A stretch of 64,000 bases of DNA from Algoriphagus hitonicola (GCF_900113375.1 NZ_FOPC01000001.1:372001-436000); one strand, 5' to 3'; positions 27,670-37,481 are shown, counted from the stretch's first letter. The notes: generated by a model not told the origin, from the sequence alone. Made by a program: numbers and translations.

Positions 27670-28473
27670 CTAATTATTTAACTGTAGCCTTCTTCCATCA
27701 GGCAATTGAGCGAAGGCCAAAACTTTACAGTCCAGTTCATTTTCGAAGGTAAGTGTGTGATTGACCTCCTCATTCTCTTCTCTGCCAACTTGCCAAGTCT
27801 CCGATCCTTCTAGCTGCAAGATTTGATCACTTTTAAAACAGTTGATGGAGATTAATTTAGGACTAGATACGGTAAGCTTAATTGTTCGCCCGACTGCATT
27901 TCTTCCAGATAGATTCCCTGTGGTGGTGAAGGATTGAACTCTAAAATCACTTCTTGAGATTGAATGGGAAAATTCTCCCGAAATAGGATAGGTCATGTCG
28001 TTTTCGAAAATCAAAACCAACTCATCAAAGCTTTCTGTGAATTCCGAAAGGGAGATTTGTTTGAAATTGCGTGTGCCTGAAAGCTGGGCTTCTCCAAGCT
28101 GATAATTGTTGTAGATTATAGTTCTGTAGGATGCGTTTGATGTGTTGACGAATGAAATGGTGATTTTTCCACTTCGATTGTTAACTGGATCGGCTTCAGC
28201 TTCATAGGATTGGTCAAAATCCAGCGTAACTTGTCGCATTGCTGAATTGATTTCTATTTTTGGGAAACCTGGGAGGCTCGTAGAATCCATGGATTCAAAA
28301 TCCGAGAAGCTGTAAGTGAAAAGCGGTGAGCTTTCTCCCAAAGTCCTAGAAATATCAAACAGCTGCATCGCCTCAGTGGGCAAACTCGTCTGGATGACTC
28401 GGTCTGTATCATCTTGACAGGCGAATCCAAAAACCAGAAGAAATAGTGAAATGTAAATTTTAAAAGGTTTCAT
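27670..28473 (-). CDS. Predicted lipoprotein, function unknown
   Basis: 267 residues. The lipoprotein signal KIYISLFLLVFGFACQDD has a clear lipobox ending at Cys19. The mature part is rich in beta strands and polar residues (ITISFVNTSNASYRTIIYNN; GEFSHSISRSDFRVQSFTTTGN), resembling secreted Ig-like or carbohydrate-binding domains of Bacteroidota lipoproteins. No known family was recognised. It is monocistronic, convergent with ahcY and divergent from the SDR gene. Confidence 0.65.
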   Translation of the reverse strand: MKPFKIYISLFLLVFGFACQDDTDRVIQTSLPTEAMQLFDISRTLGESSPLFTYSFSDFESMDSTSLPGFPKIEINSAMRQVTLDFDQSYEAEADPVNNRSGKITISFVNTSNASYRTIIYNNYQLGEAQLSGTRNFKQISLSEFTESFDELVLIFENDMTYPISGEFSHSISRSDFRVQSFTTTGNLSGRNAVGRTIKLTVSSPKLISINCFKSDQILQLEGSETWQVGREENEEVNHTLTFENELDCKVLAFAQLPDGRRLQLNN

Positions 28474-28564
28474 ACTGCTTATAGAAACGGAAAATGGAAG
28501 GCTTTATTTACTTTCAATTACCAGGCCGTATCCTTATCTTGTCCCAAGTCAATTCAAAAATAAT

Positions 28565-29437
28565 ATGATTTTAAACGAAGGAATGCTTAAAGCCGGTTCT
28601 TTAAAAGGAAAAAATATCCTAATCACCGGTGGAGGTACAGGTTTGGGCAAATCCATGGGCTTGTATTTTTTGGAGCTTGGGGCAAATTTGGTGATTACCT
28701 CCAGAAAATTGGATGTGCTGGAGCAATCTGCCAAAGAAATGATGAATGAAAAAGGAGGTCAGGTCTTGCCGCTTTCCTGCGATGTCAGATCTATCGATGA
28801 GGTGGAAAAAATGTGGGAGGAGGCCAAAGCCAGATTTGGTCAAATCGACGTGGTGCTCAACAATGCCGCGGGTAATTTTATCAGCCCTACAGAGCGGCTA
28901 TCAACCAATGCTTTCAATACGGTTTTGGATATTGTGCTGAAAGGGACTTCGCAAGTGACCTTGACCGCAGGTAAAGACTGGATAGCCCGGAAACAAAGCG
29001 GGACTTTTTTGAATATTGTGACTACTTATGCCTGGACTGGTTCGGGCTATGTAGTTCCTTCAGCTGCGGCCAAGGCCGGTGTTTTGGCTTTGACACGAAG
29101 CTTGGCCGTGGAGTGGGCCAAATACGGTATCCGATCCAATGCAATAGCGCCCGGACCATTTCCTACCGAGGGCGCCTGGAGCAGGTTGCTTCCCGGAGAT
29201 CTGGTCAAGAAGTTTGATCCGGCCAAAAAAGTACCGGTAGGTCGAGTAGGGGAGCATCAGGAGTTGGCCAATATTGCGGCCTATTTGGTGTCGGATTATT
29301 CTTCCTTTGTCAATGGTGAAGTGATTACCATCGATGGGGGAGAATGGCTCAAAGGTGCTGGAGAATTTAATAATCTGGATCAGATTCCGGAGGGAATGTG
29401 GGATATGCTTGAAGCCAGCAGAAGAAAAAAAGCATGA
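28565..29437 (+). CDS. SDR oxidoreductase, 2,4-dienoyl-CoA reductase (DECR1) type
   Basis: 290 residues. NADP-binding GGGTGLGK and NNAAGNF identify the Rossmann SDR fold. The active-site segment reads TTYAWTGSGYVVPSAAAKAG. It lacks the classic YxxxK but matches the mitochondrial-type 2,4-dienoyl-CoA reductases, where Tyr lies earlier and Ser/Lys sit in PSAxAKAG. It probably reduces 2,4-dienoyl-CoA during breakdown of unsaturated fatty acids. There are no fatty-acid neighbours, so the substrate rests on the motif alone. ATG 28565 is used; MLKAGSLKGK (28583) is an alternative. Confidence 0.85.
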   Translation: MILNEGMLKAGSLKGKNILITGGGTGLGKSMGLYFLELGANLVITSRKLDVLEQSAKEMMNEKGGQVLPLSCDVRSIDEVEKMWEEAKARFGQIDVVLNNAAGNFISPTERLSTNAFNTVLDIVLKGTSQVTLTAGKDWIARKQSGTFLNIVTTYAWTGSGYVVPSAAAKAGVLALTRSLAVEWAKYGIRSNAIAPGPFPTEGAWSRLLPGDLVKKFDPAKKVPVGRVGEHQELANIAAYLVSDYSSFVNGEVITIDGGEWLKGAGEFNNLDQIPEGMWDMLEASRRKKA

Positions 29438-29458
29438 GCCCCAAGTTGATTTGGGGCT
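29437..29458. terminator. Weak hairpin between convergent SDR and PAS genes
   Basis: Stem AGCCCCAA / TTGGGGCT with a six-base loop immediately after the SDR stop. No T-run follows on either strand, so termination would be inefficient. Confidence 0.4.
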
Positions 29459-29479
29459 ATCTGAAAGCAAAATGGAAGA

Positions 29480-30559
29480 TCAGGAATCTTTGATTGAAAG
29501 GCTATGGGAGTCTTGGTCGAGATCTGTTTCCTTTTCCAGCGACTTGTGATGCTGAACTGATTCCTTGATGCTTTTTTTCAAGGCTAAGTCAAGCTCTTTG
29601 GTTTCCTTTTTGATGATGTCCACGATTCGCCTTGACTCGACAGACTGAGCTTCAATATCCAAGACTTCCAATAAGCCAAGAATATTAGCCACCCGGGCAC
29701 GGAGCGTATGGGATTGTTTGAATGCCAGTTCTTTTAGAAAAAAATGATGTTCCTTCAACCAAAGTTCTTGTTTTTTGCGCTCTGAGATATCGATGATTAA
29801 ACCCAAAACCCGAAGCGGTTTCCCTTCAGAGGTGGAGGTGATTGTTTTTCCAAAGCCAACCACCCAGATTGTCTGAAACTGTTTGGTGATCATCCGAAAT
29901 TCTCTTTTGAAAGGGAGGTTTGGGGTGTTTTTAAAATGGCGGACCATGTCCATGGTCAAGACCGTGTAATCTTCAGGATGAATATGCTTTTGCCAAGGTA
30001 TTTCGGTGGTTAATTCAACCTCTTTTTCTGAATAGCCCAATGCCTGCGCCAAACTGGTACTGATGGAATTTTTTTTACTGAAAGGGTCAAAATCCCAAAA
30101 CCCGATAAGTTTATTATCTAAAAGACTTTCCAGTAATTCATTGGAATTGTCACTTTGTTCGAGAATTTCCCCCAGACCAATGTCATACGGTTTTTTGGAT
30201 TCCAAAGGATGACCTATCCCGAGGCAAGTGCCAAAATCCTCCGAAATGAAATAAAATTCCCATTTGGTTGGAATGGTGGTACCGATCGAATAATTTATTT
30301 TCCGAAGGTTGACAATAAAGGACTGCTGATGATTATTCCATGCTTTTAACCGGTTATTTTCATACTTTACCCAATCCGATGAAGTAAAGCAATCCGAAAA
30401 ACGAATGGGTTGATCGCTATTGTCAAACAGTGAAGGGACCGGTCCAATCCCCGAGTCGGAAGACAAAACTCTTCCCTCTCTATCCAGTGTGACCTGCATA
30501 AAGTATTCTGAATTGATGGCGATCTGCGCCAAAACTTCCAGAGACTTTCTATCAACCAT
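29480..30559 (-). CDS. PAS-domain protein with an orphan DHp-like helix, no kinase ATPase domain
   Basis: 359 residues from ATG 30559 (MVDRKSLEVL). Two PAS domains occupy about 1-130 and 140-265 (second: NKLIGFWDFDPFSKKNSIS, then LGLIIDISERKKQE). The C-terminus LAFKQSHTLRARVANILGLL resembles the phospho-accepting dimerisation helix of histidine kinases, with a His in QSH. The protein then ends in a charged helix with no N or G box. It could be a phosphotransfer or dimer partner of another kinase, or simply a sensor scaffold. No membrane segment is seen. Confidence 0.8.
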   Translation of the reverse strand: MVDRKSLEVLAQIAINSEYFMQVTLDREGRVLSSDSGIGPVPSLFDNSDQPIRFSDCFTSSDWVKYENNRLKAWNNHQQSFIVNLRKINYSIGTTIPTKWEFYFISEDFGTCLGIGHPLESKKPYDIGLGEILEQSDNSNELLESLLDNKLIGFWDFDPFSKKNSISTSLAQALGYSEKEVELTTEIPWQKHIHPEDYTVLTMDMVRHFKNTPNLPFKREFRMITKQFQTIWVVGFGKTITSTSEGKPLRVLGLIIDISERKKQELWLKEHHFFLKELAFKQSHTLRARVANILGLLEVLDIEAQSVESRRIVDIIKKETKELDLALKKSIKESVQHHKSLEKETDLDQDSHSLSIKDS

Positions 30560-30640
30560 GGTGTAAAAATAAGAAATTACAGATTCAATATATTTAAAAA
30601 GCATTAATATTTATTCAAAATACAAAAAAAATAATACATA

Positions 30641-31249
30641 ATGGATTTCGAATCAATGAAATTAAACAGAACTGAATTCGGTCAAGCATCAAATCAGGGG
30701 AATGTCATCAGCGAAGAAGAGGCATTTGAGCTATTGCAAGATTGGGTCAAAAATGAGAAGCTAATCGTTCATATGAGGCAGGTAGGACATCTTATGAGAG
30801 AGTATGCCGCATCAATAGGTTTGTCTGAGGAGGATCAATATCGATGGTTTTTGGCGGGATTACTTCATGATGCAGATTGGGAAAAATGGCCCGAGACACA
30901 TTGTCACAAAATCATTGAAGAATTGGAAGACCGATCCGTAGATCCGGAAATCATCCGTGCTATTGCATCGCATGGTCCGCGATACTTTGGGGTGGAGCCT
31001 GTAACGCCAATGGATAAAATGCTCTATGCTTTCGATGAACTGAGTGGTTTTGTCCATGCCTATTCACTGATGCGCCCCAATGACTATGAGGGGATGGAAG
31101 TGAAAGGAGTGAAAAAACGACTTAAAGATAAAACCTTCGCCGCTCAGGTCAGCAGGGAGGATATCGCTGATGCCTCTGCTCGGGCAGGCATTTCTGTGGA
31201 GGACTTGATTCGCTTTGTGATCGACCATCAGCCAAATGCACTGAATTAA
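30641..31249 (+). CDS. HD-domain phosphohydrolase
   Basis: 202 residues. The metal-binding HD signature is complete: H in VHMRQVGHLM, the HD pair in LAGLLHDADWEKWPETH, and the distal Asp in MLYAFDELSGFV. HD proteins of this size hydrolyse phosphomonoesters or nucleotides; the substrate is unknown. It is divergent from the PAS protein across an 81-base AT-rich gap that must hold both promoters. Confidence 0.88.
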   Translation: MDFESMKLNRTEFGQASNQGNVISEEEAFELLQDWVKNEKLIVHMRQVGHLMREYAASIGLSEEDQYRWFLAGLLHDADWEKWPETHCHKIIEELEDRSVDPEIIRAIASHGPRYFGVEPVTPMDKMLYAFDELSGFVHAYSLMRPNDYEGMEVKGVKKRLKDKTFAAQVSREDIADASARAGISVEDLIRFVIDHQPNALN

Positions 31250-31251
31250 TC

Positions 31252-31285
31252 AAAAAAGGCCGCTAATCGCGGCCTGATTTTTATT
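31252..31285. terminator. Bidirectional terminator between HD and DUF4494 genes
   Basis: Seven-base perfect stem AGGCCGC / GCGGCCT, loop TAATC, A-run on the left and T-rich right side. It overlaps the stop codon of the convergent gene. Confidence 0.8.
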
Positions 31286-31778
31286 CCTGTTCTTCTTCTA
31301 CATTTTCAAGGGGTTTGAAATTCCCCGGAGGTAGATCGGGTTTTTCTAATTCGCTATCGTAAGGGAATACCTCTACAATCGGACTCTCCGTGATATCGGG
31401 AACCCGGAAACTCACCAGCATATTATTCAAGCTTTCCTGAATTCGGTCATAGGCCTGCTTTACGTCTTCGGCTGTCACGATCATGTATTGGGTTACTTTC
31501 TTTTCCTTGCCATTATCTCCATCTGCAACCAAATAAGTGATTTTGCATTTGTGCCATAGGTCCGCGTCTTCATAGAAGAAAACATCGACAATATTGCTTT
31601 TGCTGATACCGGTGACTTGGAAGTCACCACGTATCTGTGATCCTAATCGGTCATAGAGGATTGCCTCGGCTTCCGTAAAGGAAACGGCATCCACGAGATA
31701 CTGCTCTGAAATATTTTTTAACAAGCCTTGCTCATTTTCTTTAGCATACTTGACTTTACACAAAAACCAGGTTCTCAT
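31281..31778 (-). CDS. DUF4494 family protein
   Basis: 165 residues. WFLCKVKYAKENEQG, then YLVDAVSFTEAEAILYDRL and FRVPDITESPIVEVFPY, are diagnostic of DUF4494, a conserved Bacteroidota family without known function. The fold looks like two repeated alpha/beta units (TEAEAILYDR and AEDVKQAYDRI). No signal or catalytic residues are apparent. Confidence 0.88.
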   Translation of the reverse strand: MRTWFLCKVKYAKENEQGLLKNISEQYLVDAVSFTEAEAILYDRLGSQIRGDFQVTGISKSNIVDVFFYEDADLWHKCKITYLVADGDNGKEKKVTQYMIVTAEDVKQAYDRIQESLNNMLVSFRVPDITESPIVEVFPYDSELEKPDLPPGNFKPLENVEEEQE

Positions 31779-31953
31779 AATATTTTCAATTGGGCTTTGA
31801 AGGTAAAGCTTATCAGGGGATTGATCATACTTGCAAGCCTGAAAATTATTTTGTTTTTAATTCAAGAGAATTTAAATCTTTGACTATCAGAAATCTGTGG
31901 ATTTGAATTTTCTTCTGCTTAAAAAAGAAGTATATTTTAGCGAATACTCCATC

Positions 31954-34206
31954 ATGGCAAACAAGATTTGGTATAGTTTTCCGATTCAGCTTTTGCTCCT
32001 GCATTTGCGAAAAAATCTGGCCCTTGTGCTGATTTGGGTGCTATTATTAGCAATCATTTTCGAGTCTTTTGGCGTGGTGTTGGGGATTCCTTTTCTTTTT
32101 TTGGACCCGGAGTACTTGCATCAAGTCTCTTGGATCAGTTTTATGCTCATGGGGTTTGGTTTTGCCGCTTTTACGATGGCCTTCCACATGACGACCTACA
32201 TCATGGACGGGCGGCAGTTTTCTTTTTTGGCGGTGACCCATAAACCCTTCATCCATTACTGCATCAATAATTCCATCATTCCTCTGATTTTTTATCTCTG
32301 TTACTGTTTTCGGTTTATTGGTTTTCAATTGCAAAATGACCTGGAATCAGACTGGCAAGTAGCAGGGTACTTTGGTGGATTTACCTTAGGAAGTTTGCTT
32401 TCGTATGGAGTGATTTTCGGCTATTTTGCCTGGACAAACAAGGATTTTTTCGTGCTTTTTGCTGGTAATTTGGACCGAAGGCTACGCAAAGTCAAACTGA
32501 CTCAAGCTAATGCCCTGAGTAGATTTCGAGAAGCTAAAAATCGAAGAAATCAGGTGCATCATTATTTGGATCTTAATCTAAGACTCCAACCGGTAAGACC
32601 GGATATTTCCAGATTTGAGCAGGCAAAATTGCTTCGGGTTTTTGATCAAAATCACCTGAATCTCCTCTTGATTCAGGTTTTCTTGATTGCGTTGGTTCTT
32701 TTTTTAGGTGTGTTCAAAGAGCAACCTTTTCTCCAATTACCCGCTGCAATGAGTGCCACGATCCTATTGTCAATTTTGATTATGCTTGTCGGAGCAACTA
32801 GTTTTTGGCTCAGAAGCTGGTCCACTGTGACGGTCTTTTTTGGAATTTTGTTGATCAATTACTTCTCCAACTTTGACTTTCTCAATCGCCCACATGAAGC
32901 CTATGGCCTAAACTATCAAGCTGAGCCTGCTCCCTATACGATTGAGCAGCTGGATGCGCTGCTTCATCCTGATACGGTGAAAAAAGACCGTCAGAATATG
33001 ATTCAAATTCTGGACAACTGGAAAGCACAGCAGGAAGACTCTCTTCCCAAGTTAGTCATGATCGCTTCAAGTGGTGGCGGGCAGCGAGCGGCACTCTGGA
33101 CACTGCATGTGCTGCAATACATCTATGGAATCAGTGACGGTAAGGTAATCAAACAAACCGAACTGATGACGGGGGCATCCGGTGGGGTTTTAGGCGCTGC
33201 GATGTTTCGCGAACTTTATCTCCAATCTCTGGAAAATCCCGAGATCAATCCAGCCGACACCATTTACCGTGATCAAATATCAGCGGACAATCTCAACCCG
33301 ATTATTTTCACCTTATTGGTCAATGATCTACTTATTCGAAATCAATATTTCGAATACGCCGGATACCGACATTTGAAAGACCGGGGATTTGCTTTTGAAA
33401 ATCAGCTGAATATCAATACGGAAAAATTGCTGGATAAACCGCTAAAAGCCTATAAGGAGCCTGAGTTTTCGGGAAAAATCCCATTGCTACCCGTGACTAG
33501 TCTAATCACCAATGATGGGAGAAAATTGATCGTTTCTCCGCACTCCATGTCCTTTTTAGGCACCTCTATTTTGGGAAAAACGGGTGCGATGGAGAAAAAG
33601 CAAAGTGTTGATTTTCTCCGCTTTTTTCAAAAACAAGGAAGTGAAAATCTTCGCTTTTTATCAGCTTTGAGAATGAGTTCTACTTTTCCTTTTATTACAC
33701 CTAATGTCCAATTACCCTCTCGTCCCGTGATGGAAACCATGGACACTGGGCTTTCTGATAATTTTGGGATTCAGGATGCTCTTCGCTTTCTATATGTATT
33801 TCAGGAGTGGATTGGTGAAAATACAGCTGGAGTTTACCTGATTACGATTCGAGATTCAGAAAAAATCGAGGAGATTCCTGCTCATCCTTTCCCCAGAATT
33901 TTTGAAAAAGTTTTTAATCCTTTGAAAAATATTTATTCCAATTGGTCCAATGTGCAGACTATCCAAAATGAAGTACTTTTTAGCTACATGGCTGAATCCA
34001 TGCCTTTTCCGCTGGAGAAAATAGAATTTGAGTATGCTCCTGAAAAAGTGCAGCCGGGCGAATTGACATCTACACAGGAAACGATGCAGCGTGCTTCCCT
34101 CAATTGGCGATTAACGGCCCGGGAGAAAAAATCAATTTTGATGAGTATCTATACCTCGAAAAACCAAGAAGCTTTGGCCAAATTAAGGGAGATTTTTGAA
34201 AAATAA
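31954..34206 (+). CDS. Patatin-like phospholipase with multi-pass membrane N-terminus
   Basis: 750 residues from ATG 31954 (MANKIWYSF). A GTG 19 codons upstream is in frame but unlikely. About seven membrane helices fill residues 15-330, an arrangement unlike most patatins. The catalytic part starts near 360: oxyanion loop SSGGGQRA (about 372), nucleophile elbow TGASGG (Ser about 408) and the acid in MDTGLSDNFG (about 595, D-T-G in place of the usual D-G-G). It should be a membrane-embedded lipid acyl hydrolase. The preceding 175 bases (31779-31953) are AT-rich with no gene. Confidence 0.85.
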   Translation: MANKIWYSFPIQLLLLHLRKNLALVLIWVLLLAIIFESFGVVLGIPFLFLDPEYLHQVSWISFMLMGFGFAAFTMAFHMTTYIMDGRQFSFLAVTHKPFIHYCINNSIIPLIFYLCYCFRFIGFQLQNDLESDWQVAGYFGGFTLGSLLSYGVIFGYFAWTNKDFFVLFAGNLDRRLRKVKLTQANALSRFREAKNRRNQVHHYLDLNLRLQPVRPDISRFEQAKLLRVFDQNHLNLLLIQVFLIALVLFLGVFKEQPFLQLPAAMSATILLSILIMLVGATSFWLRSWSTVTVFFGILLINYFSNFDFLNRPHEAYGLNYQAEPAPYTIEQLDALLHPDTVKKDRQNMIQILDNWKAQQEDSLPKLVMIASSGGGQRAALWTLHVLQYIYGISDGKVIKQTELMTGASGGVLGAAMFRELYLQSLENPEINPADTIYRDQISADNLNPIIFTLLVNDLLIRNQYFEYAGYRHLKDRGFAFENQLNINTEKLLDKPLKAYKEPEFSGKIPLLPVTSLITNDGRKLIVSPHSMSFLGTSILGKTGAMEKKQSVDFLRFFQKQGSENLRFLSALRMSSTFPFITPNVQLPSRPVMETMDTGLSDNFGIQDALRFLYVFQEWIGENTAGVYLITIRDSEKIEEIPAHPFPRIFEKVFNPLKNIYSNWSNVQTIQNEVLFSYMAESMPFPLEKIEFEYAPEKVQPGELTSTQETMQRASLNWRLTAREKKSILMSIYTSKNQEALAKLREIFEK

Positions 34207-34263
34207 CCGTTGAGTATCTACCTCCTTTCAAATGGAGAAAAAGCGGATTTTTATTTTTTGAAA

Positions 34264-34743
34264 TCAATAGGCAAAGCCAAATTTTTTGTAAATAAAATGC
34301 ATCAGCCAAGCCGGGCCAATCATCAAAAACTGAATATCTTTCAGAAAGGATGGTTTTTTCCCTTCGATTTTATGTCCATAAAACTGGAAAATCCAGGCTA
34401 CAAAAAAAATCGCCAAACTGATTGCCCATAATTTTCCCGGCAGAATCAAATCAATAAAATTGGCTAAGGCTAGGCAAAGAGCCGAGAAGAACAACATCCC
34501 AAAAGCTAATGGCGCGGAAAGTGTCACATAATAAATCAAGACTAAAACCAGGGCGATAGTAGCCCAGTTGGCGAAGTTCTCGAGAAAGGGAAGTATTTCG
34601 GGTAGTGGACCGGCAGGTATGCTATAAATCAATCCTACTACGCTGAAAAATATAGCGGGTACACAAAACCAATGAATAAGTTTATTCGTGTGGTTTTGGT
34701 GACTCAAGCCATATTCATGAAGTAATGCATCTATTTTTCTCAT
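34264..34743 (-). CDS. Mpo1-like (DUF962) membrane protein
   Basis: 159 residues. The DUF962/YGL010w signature is clear: EYGLSHQNHTNKLIHWFCVP at the N-terminus and FQFYGHKIEGKKPSFL...IGPAWLM at the C-terminus, with four membrane helices between. The conserved histidines fit the Fe2+-binding site of yeast Mpo1, a dioxygenase acting in alpha-oxidation of 2-hydroxy fatty acids. Bacteroidota make 2-hydroxy fatty acids for sphingolipids and lipid A, so a similar role is plausible but unproven here. Confidence 0.85.
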   Translation of the reverse strand: MRKIDALLHEYGLSHQNHTNKLIHWFCVPAIFFSVVGLIYSIPAGPLPEILPFLENFANWATIALVLVLIYYVTLSAPLAFGMLFFSALCLALANFIDLILPGKLWAISLAIFFVAWIFQFYGHKIEGKKPSFLKDIQFLMIGPAWLMHFIYKKFGFAY

Positions 34744-34820
34744 GGTTTTTTGGGTAATTAGTGGTTAGATTGCTATCAAATTACTAATTCTTGATTTTAA
34801 TATTTCAATCTGAGTTTAAA

Positions 34821-35951
34821 ATGTTTAGCTATTGGGAGAAGAAAAATTTTTTGAAATACGATTTAGTGGTCGTTGGAGCGGGCTTCGTAGGACTATCTAC
34901 AGCCATTCATTTCAGCCGAAAACGACCCAAATCAAAGGTTTTGATTCTAGAGCGAGGAGTGTTTCCCAGTGGGGCGAGCACAAAAAATGCCGGTTTTGCC
35001 TGCTTCGGTAGCCTCACAGAGCTCTTGGATGATTTTTGGCAGATGACCCCTGACGAGGTCCTGGCATTGGTCCAAAGAAGACATCAGGGATTGCAAAAAA
35101 TCCGAAAGGAATTTGGAGACAAAAGTATCGCTTATCGTCCCAGCAAAGGGTTTGAACTGCTGGAAGAAAGTCAGATTTCGGCACTGGATCGGATGGATGA
35201 AATCAATCAGTTTTTGAAGCCAATCTTCAAAAAGCCAGTATTCACCTCCCTGAAAAAAAAGAAGAATTTTGGCTTTTCGGATCAGATCAAGGCAATTGTT
35301 CAGAATGATTTTGAAGGAGAACTTGATCCTGCGAAATATATTCAGGCACTATGGTCCGAGGCCGGTAAGAGGGGAATTAAGATTTTAACCGGCACTGAGG
35401 TTGAATCAGTGGACCATACTTCTGGAATAGTGCTTGCCAAAAATCACCTTGCTTCTGATTTAATTGAGTTTGAAGCCAACCAAGTGGCGATTTGTATCAA
35501 TGCATTTTCTAAAAATCTTTTGCCGGATTTGGACCTTGAGCCCGGACGGGGTTTAGTGATGACTTCGAAAGAATTGGATTCTAGTATTCCTTGGAAGGGA
35601 ACATTCCATATGGATAAGGGCTATGTTTATTTTAGAAAAGTGGGGAATCGATTATTGCTTGGAGGAGCGAGAAATATCGATGTGGAGGTTGAAAAAACGC
35701 TAGAGAACCACGTAAACCCGACAATCAAAGCACATCTCACGCATTTGGCAGAGGACATTATTTTTCCTGGCAAAAAGATAGTATGGGAATTGGAATGGAC
35801 AGGCGTGATGGCTTTTGGTAGCAAAAAAACACCAATCATTCAGCGAATCGGACCCAAATCAGTCATTGGAGTTAGGCTGGGAGGAATGGGTGTAGCCATC
35901 GGATGGCAAGTAGGAAAGGAACTTAGCGTGCTACTCAGAAATGGGAATTAA
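34821..35951 (+). CDS. FAD-dependent oxidoreductase (DAO family)
   Basis: 376 residues from ATG 34821 (MFSYWEKK). Dinucleotide-binding motif LVVVGAGFVGLSTAIHFSRK, then GASTKNAGFACFG, and a C-terminal GLTG-like segment RLGGMGVAIGWQVGK. This is the DadA/glycine oxidase type that oxidises amines or amino acids. Substrate unknown. It is divergent from the Mpo1-like gene and 45 bases upstream of nhaC on the same strand. Confidence 0.85.
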   Translation: MFSYWEKKNFLKYDLVVVGAGFVGLSTAIHFSRKRPKSKVLILERGVFPSGASTKNAGFACFGSLTELLDDFWQMTPDEVLALVQRRHQGLQKIRKEFGDKSIAYRPSKGFELLEESQISALDRMDEINQFLKPIFKKPVFTSLKKKKNFGFSDQIKAIVQNDFEGELDPAKYIQALWSEAGKRGIKILTGTEVESVDHTSGIVLAKNHLASDLIEFEANQVAICINAFSKNLLPDLDLEPGRGLVMTSKELDSSIPWKGTFHMDKGYVYFRKVGNRLLLGGARNIDVEVEKTLENHVNPTIKAHLTHLAEDIIFPGKKIVWELEWTGVMAFGSKKTPIIQRIGPKSVIGVRLGGMGVAIGWQVGKELSVLLRNGN

Positions 35952-35996
35952 TTTTTTTTGTTTAGATTCAAAACTTCATTTCATTTAAACTGATTC

Positions 35997-37481
35997 ATGG
36001 AAGAAAAAACTCGAGTGTCTAGTGTCGGGGAAGCCCTTATTCCCTTGATTTTTTTGATAGTCCTTTTGGTTTTAAATATCCAGGTTTTTGGCACTGATGG
36101 ACTCTCTGGTTCCAATCAAATCGTCTTGATTTTGTCGGCAGGAGTGGCAGCTTTGGTAGCAGTTTACCGTTTGGGATATCGCTGGGATACGCTTCAGGAA
36201 GGAATGGTCAATAGTATCAGCTCTGCCATGTCGAGTATTTTAATTCTTTTTCTAATTGGGGCACTAGCAGGTACTTGGATGATCAGTGGAATTGTGCCGG
36301 CTATGATTTACTATGGTTTACAGATTCTAAATCCTGTGATTTTTCTCGTAGCAGCTTGTATTGTATGTGGGATTGTGTCGGTAGCGACAGGAAGCTCCTG
36401 GACCACGGTAGCCACTGTAGGGATTGCGCTATTGGGAATAGGAAAAGCCCTGGGTTTTGAAGAAGGTATCATTGCAGGAGCGATTATTTCTGGAGCTTAT
36501 TTTGGAGATAAAATGTCACCGCTTTCGGATACGACCAACTTGGCACCAGCCATGGCAGGTACTGATCTTTTTACCCATATCCGCCACATGGCGAAAACCA
36601 CCATTCCCTCGATGACCATCACACTTATTTTGTTTATCGTCATTGGGATGAATTATGAGACCCAGGGATCGGTAGAAAATGTGAAGGCGATTTCGGCGAT
36701 TATTTTAGAAAAATTCAATATCAATGGCTGGCTCTTTATTGTGCCGGTCGTGGTTTTGGTCATGATAATCAAAAAAGTCCCTGCTATTCCTGCCTTGCTT
36801 ACGGGTGCTTTGTTGGGCGGTGTTTTTGCGGTGATTTTTCAGCCGCAAATCATTACGGGTATTGCCAACGAAAGCAGTGGATCTTATGCCTATTTGAGTT
36901 TCAAAGCCGTGATGATGGCACTTTACGGAGAGATCTCGGTGGTTACCAGCAATGATGTGGTCAATGAACTTTTGATTACCCGAGGAATGGGGGGGATGCT
37001 CTATACGATTTGGTTGATTGTCTGTGCGATGGTTTTTGGAGGCATTATGGAAGTCAGTGGAATGCTGCGGGTGCTCGCAGAGGCCATCATCAAAAAAGTG
37101 CACACCGTTGGTTCATTGATCGCCTCTACGGCGGCTACTTGTATGTTTTTCAATGTGACTACTTCGGATCAATATTTGGCCATCTTAGTTCCTGGCAGGA
37201 TGTATGCTGATATTTACAGAAAAAGAGGCTTAAAACCAGAAAATCTCAGCCGGACCTTAGAAGACTCGGCAACAGTAACCTCGGTATTGGTTCCTTGGAA
37301 TACCTGTGGTGCCACTCAGGCATCAGTTTTAGGTGTAGCCACTTTTGTGTATGCGCCGTATTGTTTTTTTAATATCATCAGTCCCATTATGACGATTCTG
37401 TATGGGTACCTGAATATTGGAATAAGTTATTACGAGGAGGACGAAGAAGAATTACAGTATGATTCCATTGCAAATAAGTAA
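35997..37481 (+). CDS. nhaC: Na+/H+ antiporter NhaC
   Basis: 494 residues with about 11-13 membrane helices. NhaC family hallmarks: TGSSWTTVATVG, ISGAYFGDKMSPLSDTTNLAPA and, late, LEDSATVTSVLVPWNTCGA. It exchanges external protons for internal sodium, fitting a marine or brackish life style. Its last 23 bases overlap the exonuclease gene, which starts within it in another frame. Confidence 0.93.
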   Translation: MEEKTRVSSVGEALIPLIFLIVLLVLNIQVFGTDGLSGSNQIVLILSAGVAALVAVYRLGYRWDTLQEGMVNSISSAMSSILILFLIGALAGTWMISGIVPAMIYYGLQILNPVIFLVAACIVCGIVSVATGSSWTTVATVGIALLGIGKALGFEEGIIAGAIISGAYFGDKMSPLSDTTNLAPAMAGTDLFTHIRHMAKTTIPSMTITLILFIVIGMNYETQGSVENVKAISAIILEKFNINGWLFIVPVVVLVMIIKKVPAIPALLTGALLGGVFAVIFQPQIITGIANESSGSYAYLSFKAVMMALYGEISVVTSNDVVNELLITRGMGGMLYTIWLIVCAMVFGGIMEVSGMLRVLAEAIIKKVHTVGSLIASTAATCMFFNVTTSDQYLAILVPGRMYADIYRKRGLKPENLSRTLEDSATVTSVLVPWNTCGATQASVLGVATFVYAPYCFFNIISPIMTILYGYLNIGISYYEEDEEELQYDSIANK

